Shown here: positions 17,377 to 25,648 of the stretch, one piece after another
How positions within the stretch are numbered: the stretch's first letter is position 1
Layout: each line of letters begins with the position of its first letter
Assembly (NCBI RefSeq): GCF_015752315.1
Contig: NZ_JADOVJ010000001.1
Location: 744,001 to 808,000 of the forward strand
Length of the DNA stretch: 64,000 nt
Source: Nocardioides luteus
GTDB taxonomy: Bacteria > Actinomycetota > Actinomycetes > Propionibacteriales > Nocardioidaceae
Direction of reading: 5' to 3'
Made by a program: the position numbers and the translations under genes
The notes under the pieces: model-generated
The model's input: the letters and a program-made list of their open reading frames with translations, nothing else
The model's database searches: none
What the model was told of the DNA's origin: nothing

Positions 17377-18738
17377 GTGCGGCGCACGCGGATGGCAACG
17401 GCGCTTCTGGTGACGGTTCTCTCGGTGTCCCTCGCCGCCTGCGGCGGTGAGCCGGCCTCGAAGCCCTCGCCGAGCACCGCGACGAAGGCGCCGACCAAGG
17501 TGAAGCTCGTCTTCGGGGTCTCCGGCCACAAGACGCTGGTCGACACCTACAAGCAGCTGGCCGCCGAATACACCCAGGACGTCCCCAACGTCACCGTCGA
17601 GGTGAAGTCCTGGCCGACGGCCGACCAGCTCACCGCGGCGGTCACCGGCGGCGAGAAGGTCGACGTGGTGCTGACCCCCCGCGCCGACGTGAAGATGTTC
17701 GCCGAGGACAAGCGGATCCAGCCCGTCGACACCCTGCTCGAGGCCCGCAACGTCGACTTCGGCGACAAGTACTCCCGCGAGGCGATGGAGGACTTCTCCG
17801 TCGAGCGTCGCCTCGAGTGCATGCCCTACTCCGTCTCGCCGCAGGTCGTCTACGTCAACACCGGGCTGATCGACTTCGACGCCATGAAGGAGGAGGGCCT
17901 TCCGACCCCCACCGTCCGGGCCGACGGCTCGCTGCGGGGCTGGACCCTCGAGCAGTTCGGCTCGGCGATGACCTACGCCGCCGAGCACCACAAGGGTGTC
18001 CGGGGCACCTACGTCGAGCAGAACCTCTCCGCGCTGATGCCCTGGCTGGCCGGCGCCGGTGCCACGCTCTTCGACGACCCGCTGGCCCCGACGACCACGG
18101 CGCTCGGTGACTCGGCCGGGGCCTACGAGGACCTGGTCGAGGTGCTCGCCCAGCCCAACGTGCTGGCCACCGCGAAGGACCTCGGCGGTCGCACCCCGTT
18201 CCAGGCCTTCAAGCAGGGCCGCCTGGTCGCGCTGGCCGGCGACCGTTCGCTGGTCTCGGACCTGCGGGCGACCGACGGCATGGAGTGGGACGTGATGCCG
18301 ATGCCGGGTGGCAACGGCACCACCGGTGACTACGCCGGCCTGTGCATGGGCTCCGAGGCCGCCGACCCCGACGCCACCGCCGACTTCCTCACCTACCTCA
18401 TCTCGACCGAGTCGGTCGTGAAGATGGTCCGCACCGGCCACTTCGTGCCGGTCAACTCCGAGGTCGGCTACGCCCCGGTCTTCACCCAGCCCGAGCGCAA
18501 CCCCAGGAACGCCCGCATCTTCACCGACACCGTGCGTGACATGCAGGTCCTCCCCGAGGCCGCCCAGCTCGCCCAGCTCCAGAAGGTCGCCGCCGTCGCG
18601 GTCCGGGGCTCGCTGGCGGTCGCCGAACCCGACCAGGTCGAGGAGTTCGCGGTCCAGATCGACGAGCTGTCCAAGACCGTCTTCCCCCAGCCGACGCCGT
18701 CGGGCTCGCCGTCGCCGTCGACCTCACCCAGCTCCTAG
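17377..18738 (+). CDS. Extracellular solute-binding lipoprotein (ABC importer family 1 type)
   Basis: The product has 453 residues. A short basic N-terminus, hydrophobic core and lipobox SLAAC with Cys22 mark a lipoprotein. The body matches bacterial sugar/extracellular solute-binding proteins (VKLVFGVSGHKTLVDTYKQLAAEY, KVDVVLTPRADV). The C-terminus is a Pro/Ser tail. No ABC permease or ATPase gene is next to it, so it either serves a distant transporter or has another role. GTG 17377 has GGAGG 5 bases upstream; ATG 17365 and 17374 are in frame. Confidence 0.85.
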   Translation: MRRTRMATALLVTVLSVSLAACGGEPASKPSPSTATKAPTKVKLVFGVSGHKTLVDTYKQLAAEYTQDVPNVTVEVKSWPTADQLTAAVTGGEKVDVVLTPRADVKMFAEDKRIQPVDTLLEARNVDFGDKYSREAMEDFSVERRLECMPYSVSPQVVYVNTGLIDFDAMKEEGLPTPTVRADGSLRGWTLEQFGSAMTYAAEHHKGVRGTYVEQNLSALMPWLAGAGATLFDDPLAPTTTALGDSAGAYEDLVEVLAQPNVLATAKDLGGRTPFQAFKQGRLVALAGDRSLVSDLRATDGMEWDVMPMPGGNGTTGDYAGLCMGSEAADPDATADFLTYLISTESVVKMVRTGHFVPVNSEVGYAPVFTQPERNPRNARIFTDTVRDMQVLPEAAQLAQLQKVAAVAVRGSLAVAEPDQVEEFAVQIDELSKTVFPQPTPSGSPSPSTSPSS

Positions 18739-18761
18739 CAGCCGAGGCGTCAGTGACCGCC

Positions 18762-18880
18762 GGTCGAGCCGCGAGGCCGCCTGCGGCCGAGCGTGTCGAG
18801 ACCAACACAGTCCTATCGAGCGCCGACGGGACTGTGTTGGTCTCGACACGCCTCCGCCTAGCGGCTCCGGCGGCTCGACC
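18762..18880. repeat. 119-bp imperfect inverted repeat between convergent genes
   Basis: A perfect 22-bp core stem (18792-18813 with 18829-18850) surrounds a 15-base loop; outer arms pair again at GGTCGAGCCGC (18762-18772) with GCGGCTCGACC (18870-18880). It lies between the stops of the solute-binding protein and RNase D. The TCTCGACAC-type sequence resembles interspersed intergenic repeats I associate with Nocardioides-like genomes. It can also work as a two-way terminator. Confidence 0.75.
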
Positions 18881-18900
18881 AGCGTGAGGCTGGGATCGGA

Positions 18901-20169
18901 TCAGGGCTCGATGTCCGCGTGAAGGACGGCGTCGGTGAGGAGCGGGGCGGTGAGAGCGATCTGCCAGCCGCGCGCGCCGAAGCCGGAGAGGAGCTCGATG
19001 ATGCCGTCGAGCAGAGCCCCGGGGTCACGGGTCGCCGGCGGCGTCCACATCGCGCGACGCAGGAAGTCGGGGGTGAGGAGGTTCTCGGCCGGAAGGTTGC
19101 GGGCCTCGGCGAGGGCGTTGACGGACTCACGCGCCAGCGCGAGGCGCCGGGCGGCGGCGGGGTCCTTGTCGGCCCACGCGCGTGGCGGGGGAGGACCGTC
19201 GGCACGCGGTGACCGCACCGGGAGCTCGTCCTCGTCCATCGTGACCGCGCGGTTGAGCGCCTTCACCCACGAGGTGACGTAGCGCTCGGCGCCGCGGCCG
19301 TGGAAGCCCTTGAGCCCGAGCAGCGCGGCCTTGTCCTGCGGGAGGTCCTGTGCGGCGGCCACGATCGCGGCGTCGGGGATGATCCGGCTCGGGGTGACGT
19401 CACGCTGCTGCGCGATCCGGTCGCGCTCGGTCCACAGCTCCCGCACCGCGGCGAGGCCGCGCCGGCCGCGGACGCGGTGCATGCCCGAGGTGCGCCGCCA
19501 GGCATCCGTACGCACCGGCGCCTCGAACCCGCGCAGCCAGTCGAACTCCTGACGGGCCCAGGCGTCCTTGCCCTGCGCGACGAGCTCGGCGGCCAGCGCC
19601 TCGCGCAGCTCGACGAGGACCTCGACGTCCAGCGCGGCGTACTCCAGCCAGGCGTCCGGCAGCGGCCGGGTCGACCAGTCGGCCGCGGAGTGCTCCTTGA
19701 GCATGGTGAAGCCCAGCACCGTCTCGACCAGGGTGCCGAGGCCGACCCGCGGATAGCCCAGCAGCCGTCCCGCGAGCTCGGTGTCGAACAGGGCGGCCGG
19801 GTGCAGGCCGAGGTCGCTGAGGCAGGGGAGGTCCTGGGTGGCGGCGTGCAGGATCCACTCGGTGCCCTCGAGCGCCTCGACGAGCGGCTGCATCGTGGTC
19901 AGCTCGATCGGGTCGATCAGCCAGATCCCGGAGCCCTCGCGGCGCAGCTGGATCAGGTAGGCGCGGTTGGAGTAGCGGTAGCCGGAGGCACGCTCGGCGT
20001 CGATCCCGACCGGCCCGGTCCCGGCGGCGATGGCCGCCGCGGCCTTCACCAGACCCTCGTCGGTGTCGGTCACCGGAGGCAGTCCGTCACGCAGGGTCAG
20101 CAGCGGCGCCGGAGCAGCATCTTCAGGTGTGTCCGGCCCCGTCTCGGCCTCGGCGTTGTCTTCGATCAC
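18901..20169 (-). CDS. rnd: Ribonuclease D-like 3'-5' exonuclease with HRDC domain
   Basis: The 422-residue product has the DEDD exonuclease residues: Asp57 and Glu59 in GIDAER, Asp113 in ATQDLP, and Tyr177/Asp181 in EYAALD. An HRDC domain follows at about 215-295. RNase D trims 3' ends of tRNA and other stable RNA. GTG 20169 overlaps the stop of the DUF3000 gene (GTGA). The order DUF3000-rnd opposite hemE is the one known from mycobacteria (Rv2678c-Rv2681). Confidence 0.93.
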   Translation of the reverse strand: MIEDNAEAETGPDTPEDAAPAPLLTLRDGLPPVTDTDEGLVKAAAAIAAGTGPVGIDAERASGYRYSNRAYLIQLRREGSGIWLIDPIELTTMQPLVEALEGTEWILHAATQDLPCLSDLGLHPAALFDTELAGRLLGYPRVGLGTLVETVLGFTMLKEHSAADWSTRPLPDAWLEYAALDVEVLVELREALAAELVAQGKDAWARQEFDWLRGFEAPVRTDAWRRTSGMHRVRGRRGLAAVRELWTERDRIAQQRDVTPSRIIPDAAIVAAAQDLPQDKAALLGLKGFHGRGAERYVTSWVKALNRAVTMDEDELPVRSPRADGPPPPRAWADKDPAAARRLALARESVNALAEARNLPAENLLTPDFLRRAMWTPPATRDPGALLDGIIELLSGFGARGWQIALTAPLLTDAVLHADIEP

Positions 20170-20804
20170 GCGCCTCGCTGCCCTCGCCGGCTCGGTATGA
20201 CGGTGACGCCCTCCGGCACCGGAGGAAGTCCCGCAGCCGTGCAGAGCAGCTCGCCCCATGCCTCGGTGTGCGGTCGCAGGTCCAGCTCGCCCGAGACGCT
20301 CCCCACCGGAGTCCAGGAAGCGCGGATCTCGATCTGGGCGGTGCCGTCCTCATCGGCCATCCCGCCATAGGACTCGGTGGCGACGCGGGTCACGGTGCCC
20401 GCAGCGGCGACGTGCTCGGCGCCGTGACCGGACAGGGCGTCGAGAAGCCAGGACCAGCCGACCTCGCCCAGCAGCGGGTCGCTGATGTGCTCGACGTCGA
20501 TGTCGGCCCGTGCGTACGCCACCAGCCGGAACGTGCCGGGCAGTCCGTGCACCGTGCCCCAGGCGTCGTTGCCGTCCGGGTCGTGCAGCAGGATCAGCCG
20601 ACCGGTCGCCACGTCGACGTCGCCGACGGTCACATCGGCCGACAGCGCCGCGGCGTAGGGAGCGATCCGCTGAGGCGCCGGCATCTCCTCGGCCAGCACC
20701 TCGGGCCGGAAGGTCGCGGCGCGCATTCCTTCCGCGGCGGACCGGAACACGGCAGGACCGCTCTCCGGTCCCGCGGCGGGACGCGACTCTCCACGGACGA
20801 CCAT
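20166..20804 (-). CDS. DUF3000 family protein
   Basis: This 212-residue protein of unknown function matches DUF3000 in sequence (FRPEVLAEEMPAPQRIAPYAAALSADV, GRLILLHDPDGNDAWGTVHGLPGTFRLVAYARADID) and place: between hemE and RNase D, as in many Actinobacteria. It has no signal peptide. It is divergent from hemE with 70 bases between starts, and TACCCT lies 6 bases before its ATG, fitting a leaderless message. Confidence 0.85.
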   Translation of the reverse strand: MVVRGESRPAAGPESGPAVFRSAAEGMRAATFRPEVLAEEMPAPQRIAPYAAALSADVTVGDVDVATGRLILLHDPDGNDAWGTVHGLPGTFRLVAYARADIDVEHISDPLLGEVGWSWLLDALSGHGAEHVAAAGTVTRVATESYGGMADEDGTAQIEIRASWTPVGSVSGELDLRPHTEAWGELLCTAAGLPPVPEGVTVIPSRRGQRGA

Positions 20805-20810
20805 GTGAAC

Positions 20811-20816
20811 AGGGTA
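20811..20816 (-). promoter_or_regulatory. -10 box for DUF3000 gene, leaderless
   Basis: Minus-strand TACCCT is followed by 6 bases and ATG 20804. Confidence 0.6.
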
Positions 20817-20874
20817 TGTCTTCTGCGCGATTCGCGATGTGCGTACACGCCGCACCGGATGGGACCATTGCCCG

Positions 20875-21957
20875 GTGGCCGCTGTGAATACTCCTGGGAA
20901 GACCTCCGACGCGCTCGCTTCTTCCCCGTTCCTGCAGGCACTCGCGGGGCAGAAGCCGAGCCGTACGCCGGTGTGGTTCATGCGTCAGGCCGGCCGCTCG
21001 TTGCCCGAGTACCTGAAGGTCCGCGAGGGCATCGGCATGCTCGAGTCCTGCCAGAACGCCGAGCTGATCACCGAGATCACCCTCCAGCCCGTACGCCGCT
21101 ACGGGGTCGACGCGGCCATCTTCTTCTCCGACATCGTGCTGCCGCTGAAGGCGGTCGGGGTCGACCTCGAGATCAAGCCCGGTGTCGGCCCCGTGGTCGC
21201 CGACCCGGTGCGCACCATGGCCGACGTGGAGGCGATCCCGGACCTGACCCCGGAGCACGTCCCCTACATCACCGAGGCCGTTCAGAACCTCACCGGCGAG
21301 CTGGCCGGCATCAACGGCGGCACCCCGCTGATCGGCTTCGCCGGCGCCCCGTTCACGGTCGCCTCCTACCTGGTCGAGGGCGGCCCCTCGAAGGAGTACG
21401 CCAAGACCAAGGCGCTCATGTTCGGTGCTCCCGACGTGTGGGACGCCCTGATGCGCAAGATCGCCGGGATCTCCGCCGCCTTCCTCGAGGTCCAGGTCCG
21501 CGCGGGCGCCTCCGCGGTGCAGCTCTTCGACTCCTGGGCCGGCGCCTGCACGCCCGCCGACTACGAGCGTCACGTGCTGCCCCACTCCACTGCGGTGCTG
21601 TCCCGGATCGGCGAGCTCGGCGTCCCGCGGATCCACTTCGGCGTCAACTCCGCCATGCTCCTCCCGCTGATGGGCAGCGCCGGTGCCGAGGTCGTCGGCG
21701 TCGACTGGCGCACCCCGCTGGACTGGGCGATCGACCAGCTCGGCGACGGCTTCGGCGTCCAGGGCAACCTCGACCCCGCCCTCGTCTTCGCACCCACCGA
21801 GGTCATGCTCGAGCAGGCCGGCAGGATCATCGAGACCGGCCGCCGGGCCAAGGGCCACGTCTTCAACCTCGGCCACGGCGTCATCCCCAGCACCGACCCC
21901 GACCAGCTGGCCCGGCTCACCGAGTTCGTCCAGGGCTACGAGCCGGCCGCGGGCTGA
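20875..21957 (+). CDS. hemE: Uroporphyrinogen decarboxylase
   Basis: The 360-residue enzyme converts uroporphyrinogen III to coproporphyrinogen III, a cytoplasmic step of heme synthesis. The family signatures PVWFMRQAGRSLPEY and GFAGAPFTVASY (about residue 150) are present, with the catalytic Asp in YGVDAAIFFSDI. GTG 20875 gives MAAVNTPGK; GTG 20884 is an alternative. In related genomes cgoX follows directly, but here an 11-kb sulfur cluster intervenes. Its 3' end overlaps the convergent LysR gene by 22 bases. Confidence 0.95.
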   Translation: MAAVNTPGKTSDALASSPFLQALAGQKPSRTPVWFMRQAGRSLPEYLKVREGIGMLESCQNAELITEITLQPVRRYGVDAAIFFSDIVLPLKAVGVDLEIKPGVGPVVADPVRTMADVEAIPDLTPEHVPYITEAVQNLTGELAGINGGTPLIGFAGAPFTVASYLVEGGPSKEYAKTKALMFGAPDVWDALMRKIAGISAAFLEVQVRAGASAVQLFDSWAGACTPADYERHVLPHSTAVLSRIGELGVPRIHFGVNSAMLLPLMGSAGAEVVGVDWRTPLDWAIDQLGDGFGVQGNLDPALVFAPTEVMLEQAGRIIETGRRAKGHVFNLGHGVIPSTDPDQLARLTEFVQGYEPAAG

Positions 21958-22850
21958 GACCGGGCAGCCGTCTCGGCGAGCAGGTCGAGCAGGCTGCGCG
22001 CCCCCGAGGTCGCACGCGCGTTGTGCCGCTGCACCGCGACCATCGTCACCCGGGAGCGATCCCCGGCCAGGGGACGTACGGTGATGTGCCCGCCGGTCTC
22101 GCGCGGGTCGCCGACGACGCTGTAGTCGGGCAGGAGAGTGAGCCCGAGGCCCTCGCCGACCATCATCTTGCCCATCTCGGCGCCGTCGGTGGCGTGCCAG
22201 TGGTGGGGGAGCTCGCGCCCGAAGACGCGGTGGGCGAAGCGGTACATCAGATAGCCCGAGCGCATGCCGACGAACGGCTCCTCGCGGAGCTCCGCGACGG
22301 TGATCTCGTCGCGGGAGGTGAGCGGGTGGCCGGCGGGCAGCACGACGATCGGCCGCCCGTGGAGCAGTACGGTGCCCTCGACCGTCGGCGGCAGGTCGTC
22401 GCCGTCGAGCAGGTTGACCAGGCCGATGTCGATCGTGCCCTCGGTCAGGGCGAGGTAGATGTCCTCCTGCACCATCGTGCGCACCTCGACGCTGGTGCGC
22501 GGATGCTCGTCCGCGAATCTCCGCAACGTCGGGAGCAGCACCGTCGAGGTGCCGGCGTGGACCGTGCCGACCCGGACCGAGCTGATCCCGGCGTGCTGGT
22601 CGCCGGCGGCCAGGCGGAGCCGGTCGACGGCCTCGAGGACATCCGACATGGAGTGCAGCAGGTCCTGGCCCTCGCGGCTGATCCGGGCACCCGCCCGGCG
22701 CCGGTCGAGCAGGGTCACGCCGAGCTCGCGCTCGAGCTTGGTGATCGCCTCGCTCAGCGCCGGCTGGGAGATGTGGAGCTGCTCGCTCGCGCGGCGCAGT
22801 GAGCCGTGCTGGGTCACGGCCGCGATGTACTCCAGCTGCTCGATCCTCAT
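21936..22850 (-). CDS. LysR-family transcriptional regulator, likely for the organosulfur cluster
   Basis: The 304-residue product has a standard LysR N-terminal HTH (MRIEQLEYIAAVTQHGSLRRASEQLHISQPALSEAITKLERELG) and a periplasmic-binding-protein-like effector domain from about residue 90. It is divergent from the first monooxygenase gene at 22992, the usual place for a LysR regulator relative to its target. Ligands of sulfur LysR proteins are often sulfur intermediates such as sulfate or acetylserine; this is family knowledge, not seen here. ATG 22850 has AGGGAG upstream. Confidence 0.9.
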   Translation of the reverse strand: MRIEQLEYIAAVTQHGSLRRASEQLHISQPALSEAITKLERELGVTLLDRRRAGARISREGQDLLHSMSDVLEAVDRLRLAAGDQHAGISSVRVGTVHAGTSTVLLPTLRRFADEHPRTSVEVRTMVQEDIYLALTEGTIDIGLVNLLDGDDLPPTVEGTVLLHGRPIVVLPAGHPLTSRDEITVAELREEPFVGMRSGYLMYRFAHRVFGRELPHHWHATDGAEMGKMMVGEGLGLTLLPDYSVVGDPRETGGHITVRPLAGDRSRVTMVAVQRHNARATSGARSLLDLLAETAARSQPAAGS

Positions 22851-22941
22851 GTCGCTCCCTTGGAGGTGATCGGTCATCCCGAGCGGGTGATCGGTGATCG
22901 CTGGCGTCCATCCGGCGACCACCTGCTCATTCTCTACTAAT

Positions 22942-22953
22942 TTAGTCGACTAA
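22942..22953. promoter_or_regulatory. 12-bp palindrome in LysR/monooxygenase intergenic region
   Basis: TTAGTCGACTAA is a perfect palindrome in an AT-rich stretch midway between the LysR start (22850) and the monooxygenase start (22992). The place suits a regulator site, but the regulator is not proven. Confidence 0.5.
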
Positions 22954-22991
22954 GGATGCAAGGTTCCACGACACAAGACTGAGAGGGCGCG

Positions 22992-24233
22992 ATGACCACA
23001 GAGGCTGTACGCAACGCCGCGGAGTTCGATGCGGCACCCACGACCCCCGAGGGCTGGATCGACCGGGCACGCGAGGTGGCGACCCGTCTCTCCGTGGACG
23101 CGGTCGCCCGCGACCGGGCCAACCAGGTCCCGACGTACGAGGTGGACCTGCTCAAGCAGAGCGGCCTGGTCACCCTGCTCGGTCCGACCGAGCACGGCGG
23201 CGCCGGCCAGGACTGGACGACCGCGCTGCGCGTCGTCCGGGCGGTCGCCGCGGGCGACGGCTCGATCGGGCAGCTGCTCGGCTACCACTACCTCTGGGCC
23301 TGGGCGGCGCGACTCGTCGGCACCCCGGAGCAGATCGCCGCCGTCGAGCAGCTCTACACGGAGAACAACTTCTTCTTCGGCGGCGCGGTCAACCCCCGCG
23401 ACGACGACCTGGTGATCACGGTCGAGGGCGACGAGCTCGTCTTCACCGGTCGCAAGTCGTTCTCGACCGGCGGTCGCATCTCCGACCTGACCGTGCTCGA
23501 GGGCGTCATCGAGGGCACCGAGAAGCACGTCTTCGCGATCGTCCCGACCCAGCAGGAGGCCATCGTCTTCGCCGGCGACTGGGACAACCTCGGTCAGCGG
23601 CTCACCGAGTCCGGCGCCGTCGAGATCAACGGCGTGCGGGTCCCGTGGGAGGCCGCGGCCGGCTACGTGAAGCAGGCCGACGGCTCGTTCGAGTTCCAGC
23701 CGCGGGTCTACAACACGCTCAACGTGCCGCTCATCCAGATCATCTTCGCCAACTTCTACATCGGGATCGCCGAGGGCGCGCTCAAGACCGCGGCGACCTA
23801 CACCCGCGACACGACCCGGGCGTGGCCCTACGCCGGCGACGTCAAGGAGAGCGCGAGCGAGGAGTTCTACATCCAGGAGACCTACGGCGACCTCACGTCC
23901 AAGCTCTGGGCGGCCGAGGCGCTGGTCGAGCGGGCCGCGACCGTGATCGAGGCCATCAACTCCCATGCCGACGAGGTCACCGAGCAGGACCGTGGCGAGG
24001 CCGCGGTCGTGATCGCAGCGGCCAAGCAGGTCGCGATCGACGTCGGCCTGGAGATCGGCACCAAGGTCTACGACCTCACCGGTGCCCGGGCGACCTCCAA
24101 CAAGGTCGGCCTCGACATCGCCTGGCGCAACATCCGGACCCACTCGCTGCACGACCCGGTGGCGCACAAGCGGGCCGAGGTCGGGCGCTACGCGCTGCTC
24201 GGCGAGATCCCGGCTCCGACCTGGTACACGTGA
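22992..24233 (+). CDS. DszC/SfnB-like flavin-dependent monooxygenase (acyl-CoA dehydrogenase fold), copy 1
   Basis: The 413-residue protein has the acyl-CoA dehydrogenase fold but the C-terminal motif WRNIRTHSLHDPVAHK of the DszC/SfnB group, which use reduced flavin and O2 on organosulfur compounds instead of oxidising acyl-CoA. The middle domain holds FSTGGRISD, typical of the flavin site. It opens the organosulfur operon, 10 bases before the second paralogue. The substrate (sulfide, sulfoxide, sulfone or thiophene type) cannot be assigned. Confidence 0.85.
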   Translation: MTTEAVRNAAEFDAAPTTPEGWIDRAREVATRLSVDAVARDRANQVPTYEVDLLKQSGLVTLLGPTEHGGAGQDWTTALRVVRAVAAGDGSIGQLLGYHYLWAWAARLVGTPEQIAAVEQLYTENNFFFGGAVNPRDDDLVITVEGDELVFTGRKSFSTGGRISDLTVLEGVIEGTEKHVFAIVPTQQEAIVFAGDWDNLGQRLTESGAVEINGVRVPWEAAAGYVKQADGSFEFQPRVYNTLNVPLIQIIFANFYIGIAEGALKTAATYTRDTTRAWPYAGDVKESASEEFYIQETYGDLTSKLWAAEALVERAATVIEAINSHADEVTEQDRGEAAVVIAAAKQVAIDVGLEIGTKVYDLTGARATSNKVGLDIAWRNIRTHSLHDPVAHKRAEVGRYALLGEIPAPTWYT

Positions 24234-24243
24234 GGAGGCGGAG

Positions 24244-25533
24244 GTGACGACGCTCGACAACACCTTCCTGACCCGGCCGACCATCCGGACCGAGCGGCTC
24301 GACAAGCTGCGCGCCCGCTTCGCCCCGATCTTCGAGGAGATCGCGGCAGGCGCCCTCGAGCGCGAGCTGTCCGGAGAGCTGCCGACCGAAGCCGTCGACC
24401 GGCTCAAGCGGGCCGGCTTCGGCGCCGTCCGGGTCCCTGAGGAGTTCGGTGGCGCCGGCGCGACCCTCCCGGAGCTCACGCAGCTCTGGATCGACCTGGT
24501 CGCGGCCGACGCCAACCTCGCCCAGGCGCTGCGCGGGCACTTCGCCTTCGCCGAGGACCGGCTCTGGCACCACCACGCCGGGACGGGTCAGGAGATCTGG
24601 TTCGAGCGCTTCGTGTCCGGTGAGATCGCCGGGAACGCCTGGTCGGAGGTGGGGTCGACGACCATCGACACCCAGCAGACCGTGCTCACGAAGCGGTCGG
24701 ACGGGACGTACGTCCTGAACGGGTCGAAGTACTACACGACCGGGACGATCTTCGCCGAGTGGGCCGACGTGTATGCACTGCTGGACGAGCCTGCCGGTGA
24801 CGGCGCGCGGCCCGACGGTGAGAAGCAGTTCGTCATCGCGATCACCGACACCCGGGAGAACGGCGTCACCACGACCGACGACTGGGCGGGCTTCGGCCAG
24901 CTCGGCACGGGGTCGGGGACGACGACGTTCGAGAACGTCACCGTCCAGGCCGAGAACGTGCTCCCGTTCGGGCAGCGCTACCCCTACCAGACCGCGCTCT
25001 ACCAGCTGAACCTGCTGGCGACGCTCGCTGGCATCGCCAGGGCGGCCACGGCGGACACGGTCGAGGCGGTGCGGGCGCGGGAGCGCAACTACTCCCACGC
25101 CAACGCCCCGCGGGTGCGCGACGACCCGCAGGTGCTCGCGCGTGTGGGTGAGATCGCCTCGGCGGCGTACGTCGTGGAGGCGGCGACCCTCCGCACCGCG
25201 ACCGCGCTGCAGGAGAACGCCGACCTGGCCGGCTCGGGGGATGAGGCCGCGATCGCGGCGGCCAACGAGCGCGCCGAGCTCGAGTCCTCGGCGGCCCAGG
25301 TCGTCGTGACCGAGCAGGTGCTCACCGCGGTGACGAACCTGTTCGACACGCTCGGTGCCTCGGGCACGGAGCGGGAGCGTGGGTTGGACCGGCACTGGCG
25401 CAACGCCCGCACGGTCTCCTCGCACAACCCGCGCATCCTCAAGGCGAAGGTCGTCGGTGCGCACCTGGTGAACGGCACCCCGCCGCCGTACGCCTGGGCG
25501 ATCGGCACCACCTCTCGCCCTGCCGCCTCCTGA
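24244..25533 (+). CDS. DszC/SfnB-like flavin-dependent monooxygenase, copy 2
   Basis: The 429-residue paralogue has the same layout: N-terminal helical domain with VPEEFGGAGATLPEL, middle domain NGSKYYTTGTIFAEW, and C-terminal LDRHWRNARTVSSHNPRILK. GTG 24244 follows a strong GAGGAGG site. It is distinct from copy 1 and copy 3, so the three are an old expansion and not a recent tandem duplication. It needs reduced flavin, presumably from the reductase at 31740. Confidence 0.85.
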   Translation: MTTLDNTFLTRPTIRTERLDKLRARFAPIFEEIAAGALERELSGELPTEAVDRLKRAGFGAVRVPEEFGGAGATLPELTQLWIDLVAADANLAQALRGHFAFAEDRLWHHHAGTGQEIWFERFVSGEIAGNAWSEVGSTTIDTQQTVLTKRSDGTYVLNGSKYYTTGTIFAEWADVYALLDEPAGDGARPDGEKQFVIAITDTRENGVTTTDDWAGFGQLGTGSGTTTFENVTVQAENVLPFGQRYPYQTALYQLNLLATLAGIARAATADTVEAVRARERNYSHANAPRVRDDPQVLARVGEIASAAYVVEAATLRTATALQENADLAGSGDEAAIAAANERAELESSAAQVVVTEQVLTAVTNLFDTLGASGTERERGLDRHWRNARTVSSHNPRILKAKVVGAHLVNGTPPPYAWAIGTTSRPAAS

Positions 25534-25593
25534 TAGGCGGCGCCTATCACGGGATCGGGTCTTCCGGTGGTCCACATCGGAAGATCCGGTCCC
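25531..25593 (+). terminator. Two stem-loops after the second monooxygenase gene
   Basis: TGATAGGCG (25531-25539) and CGCCTATCA (25541-25549) form a perfect palindrome that includes the stop codon. A second stem pairs CGGGTCTTCCG (about 25556-25566) with CGGAAGATCCG (25578-25588). Together they probably end or attenuate transcription before sfnG. Confidence 0.55.
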
Positions 25594-25600
25594 ATCGCCT

Positions 25601-25630
25601 GTTTAATCCGATAAGTTTAATAGACATTAG
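25601..25630 (+). promoter_or_regulatory. AT-rich promoter/operator region of sfnG
   Basis: The stretch with TTTAATCCGATAAGTTTAAT and TAGACATTAG is much richer in A and T than its surroundings and lies 20-50 bases before ATG 25649. An exact -10 cannot be fixed; TAGACATTAG and TTTAAT are candidates. It shares a TAAT/TTAG flavour with the region near 22940. Confidence 0.4.
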
Positions 25631-25648
25631 CGATCCAAGGAGACCAGC

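Noticed and set aside
18762..18880. The inverted repeat as an insertion sequence
   Set aside because: There is no transposase frame and no flanking target duplication; it is a non-coding repeat.
20350..22911. 853-codon minus-strand frame across hemE
   Set aside because: It is a shadow of hemE, DUF3000 and LysR frames, each of which has clear family motifs.
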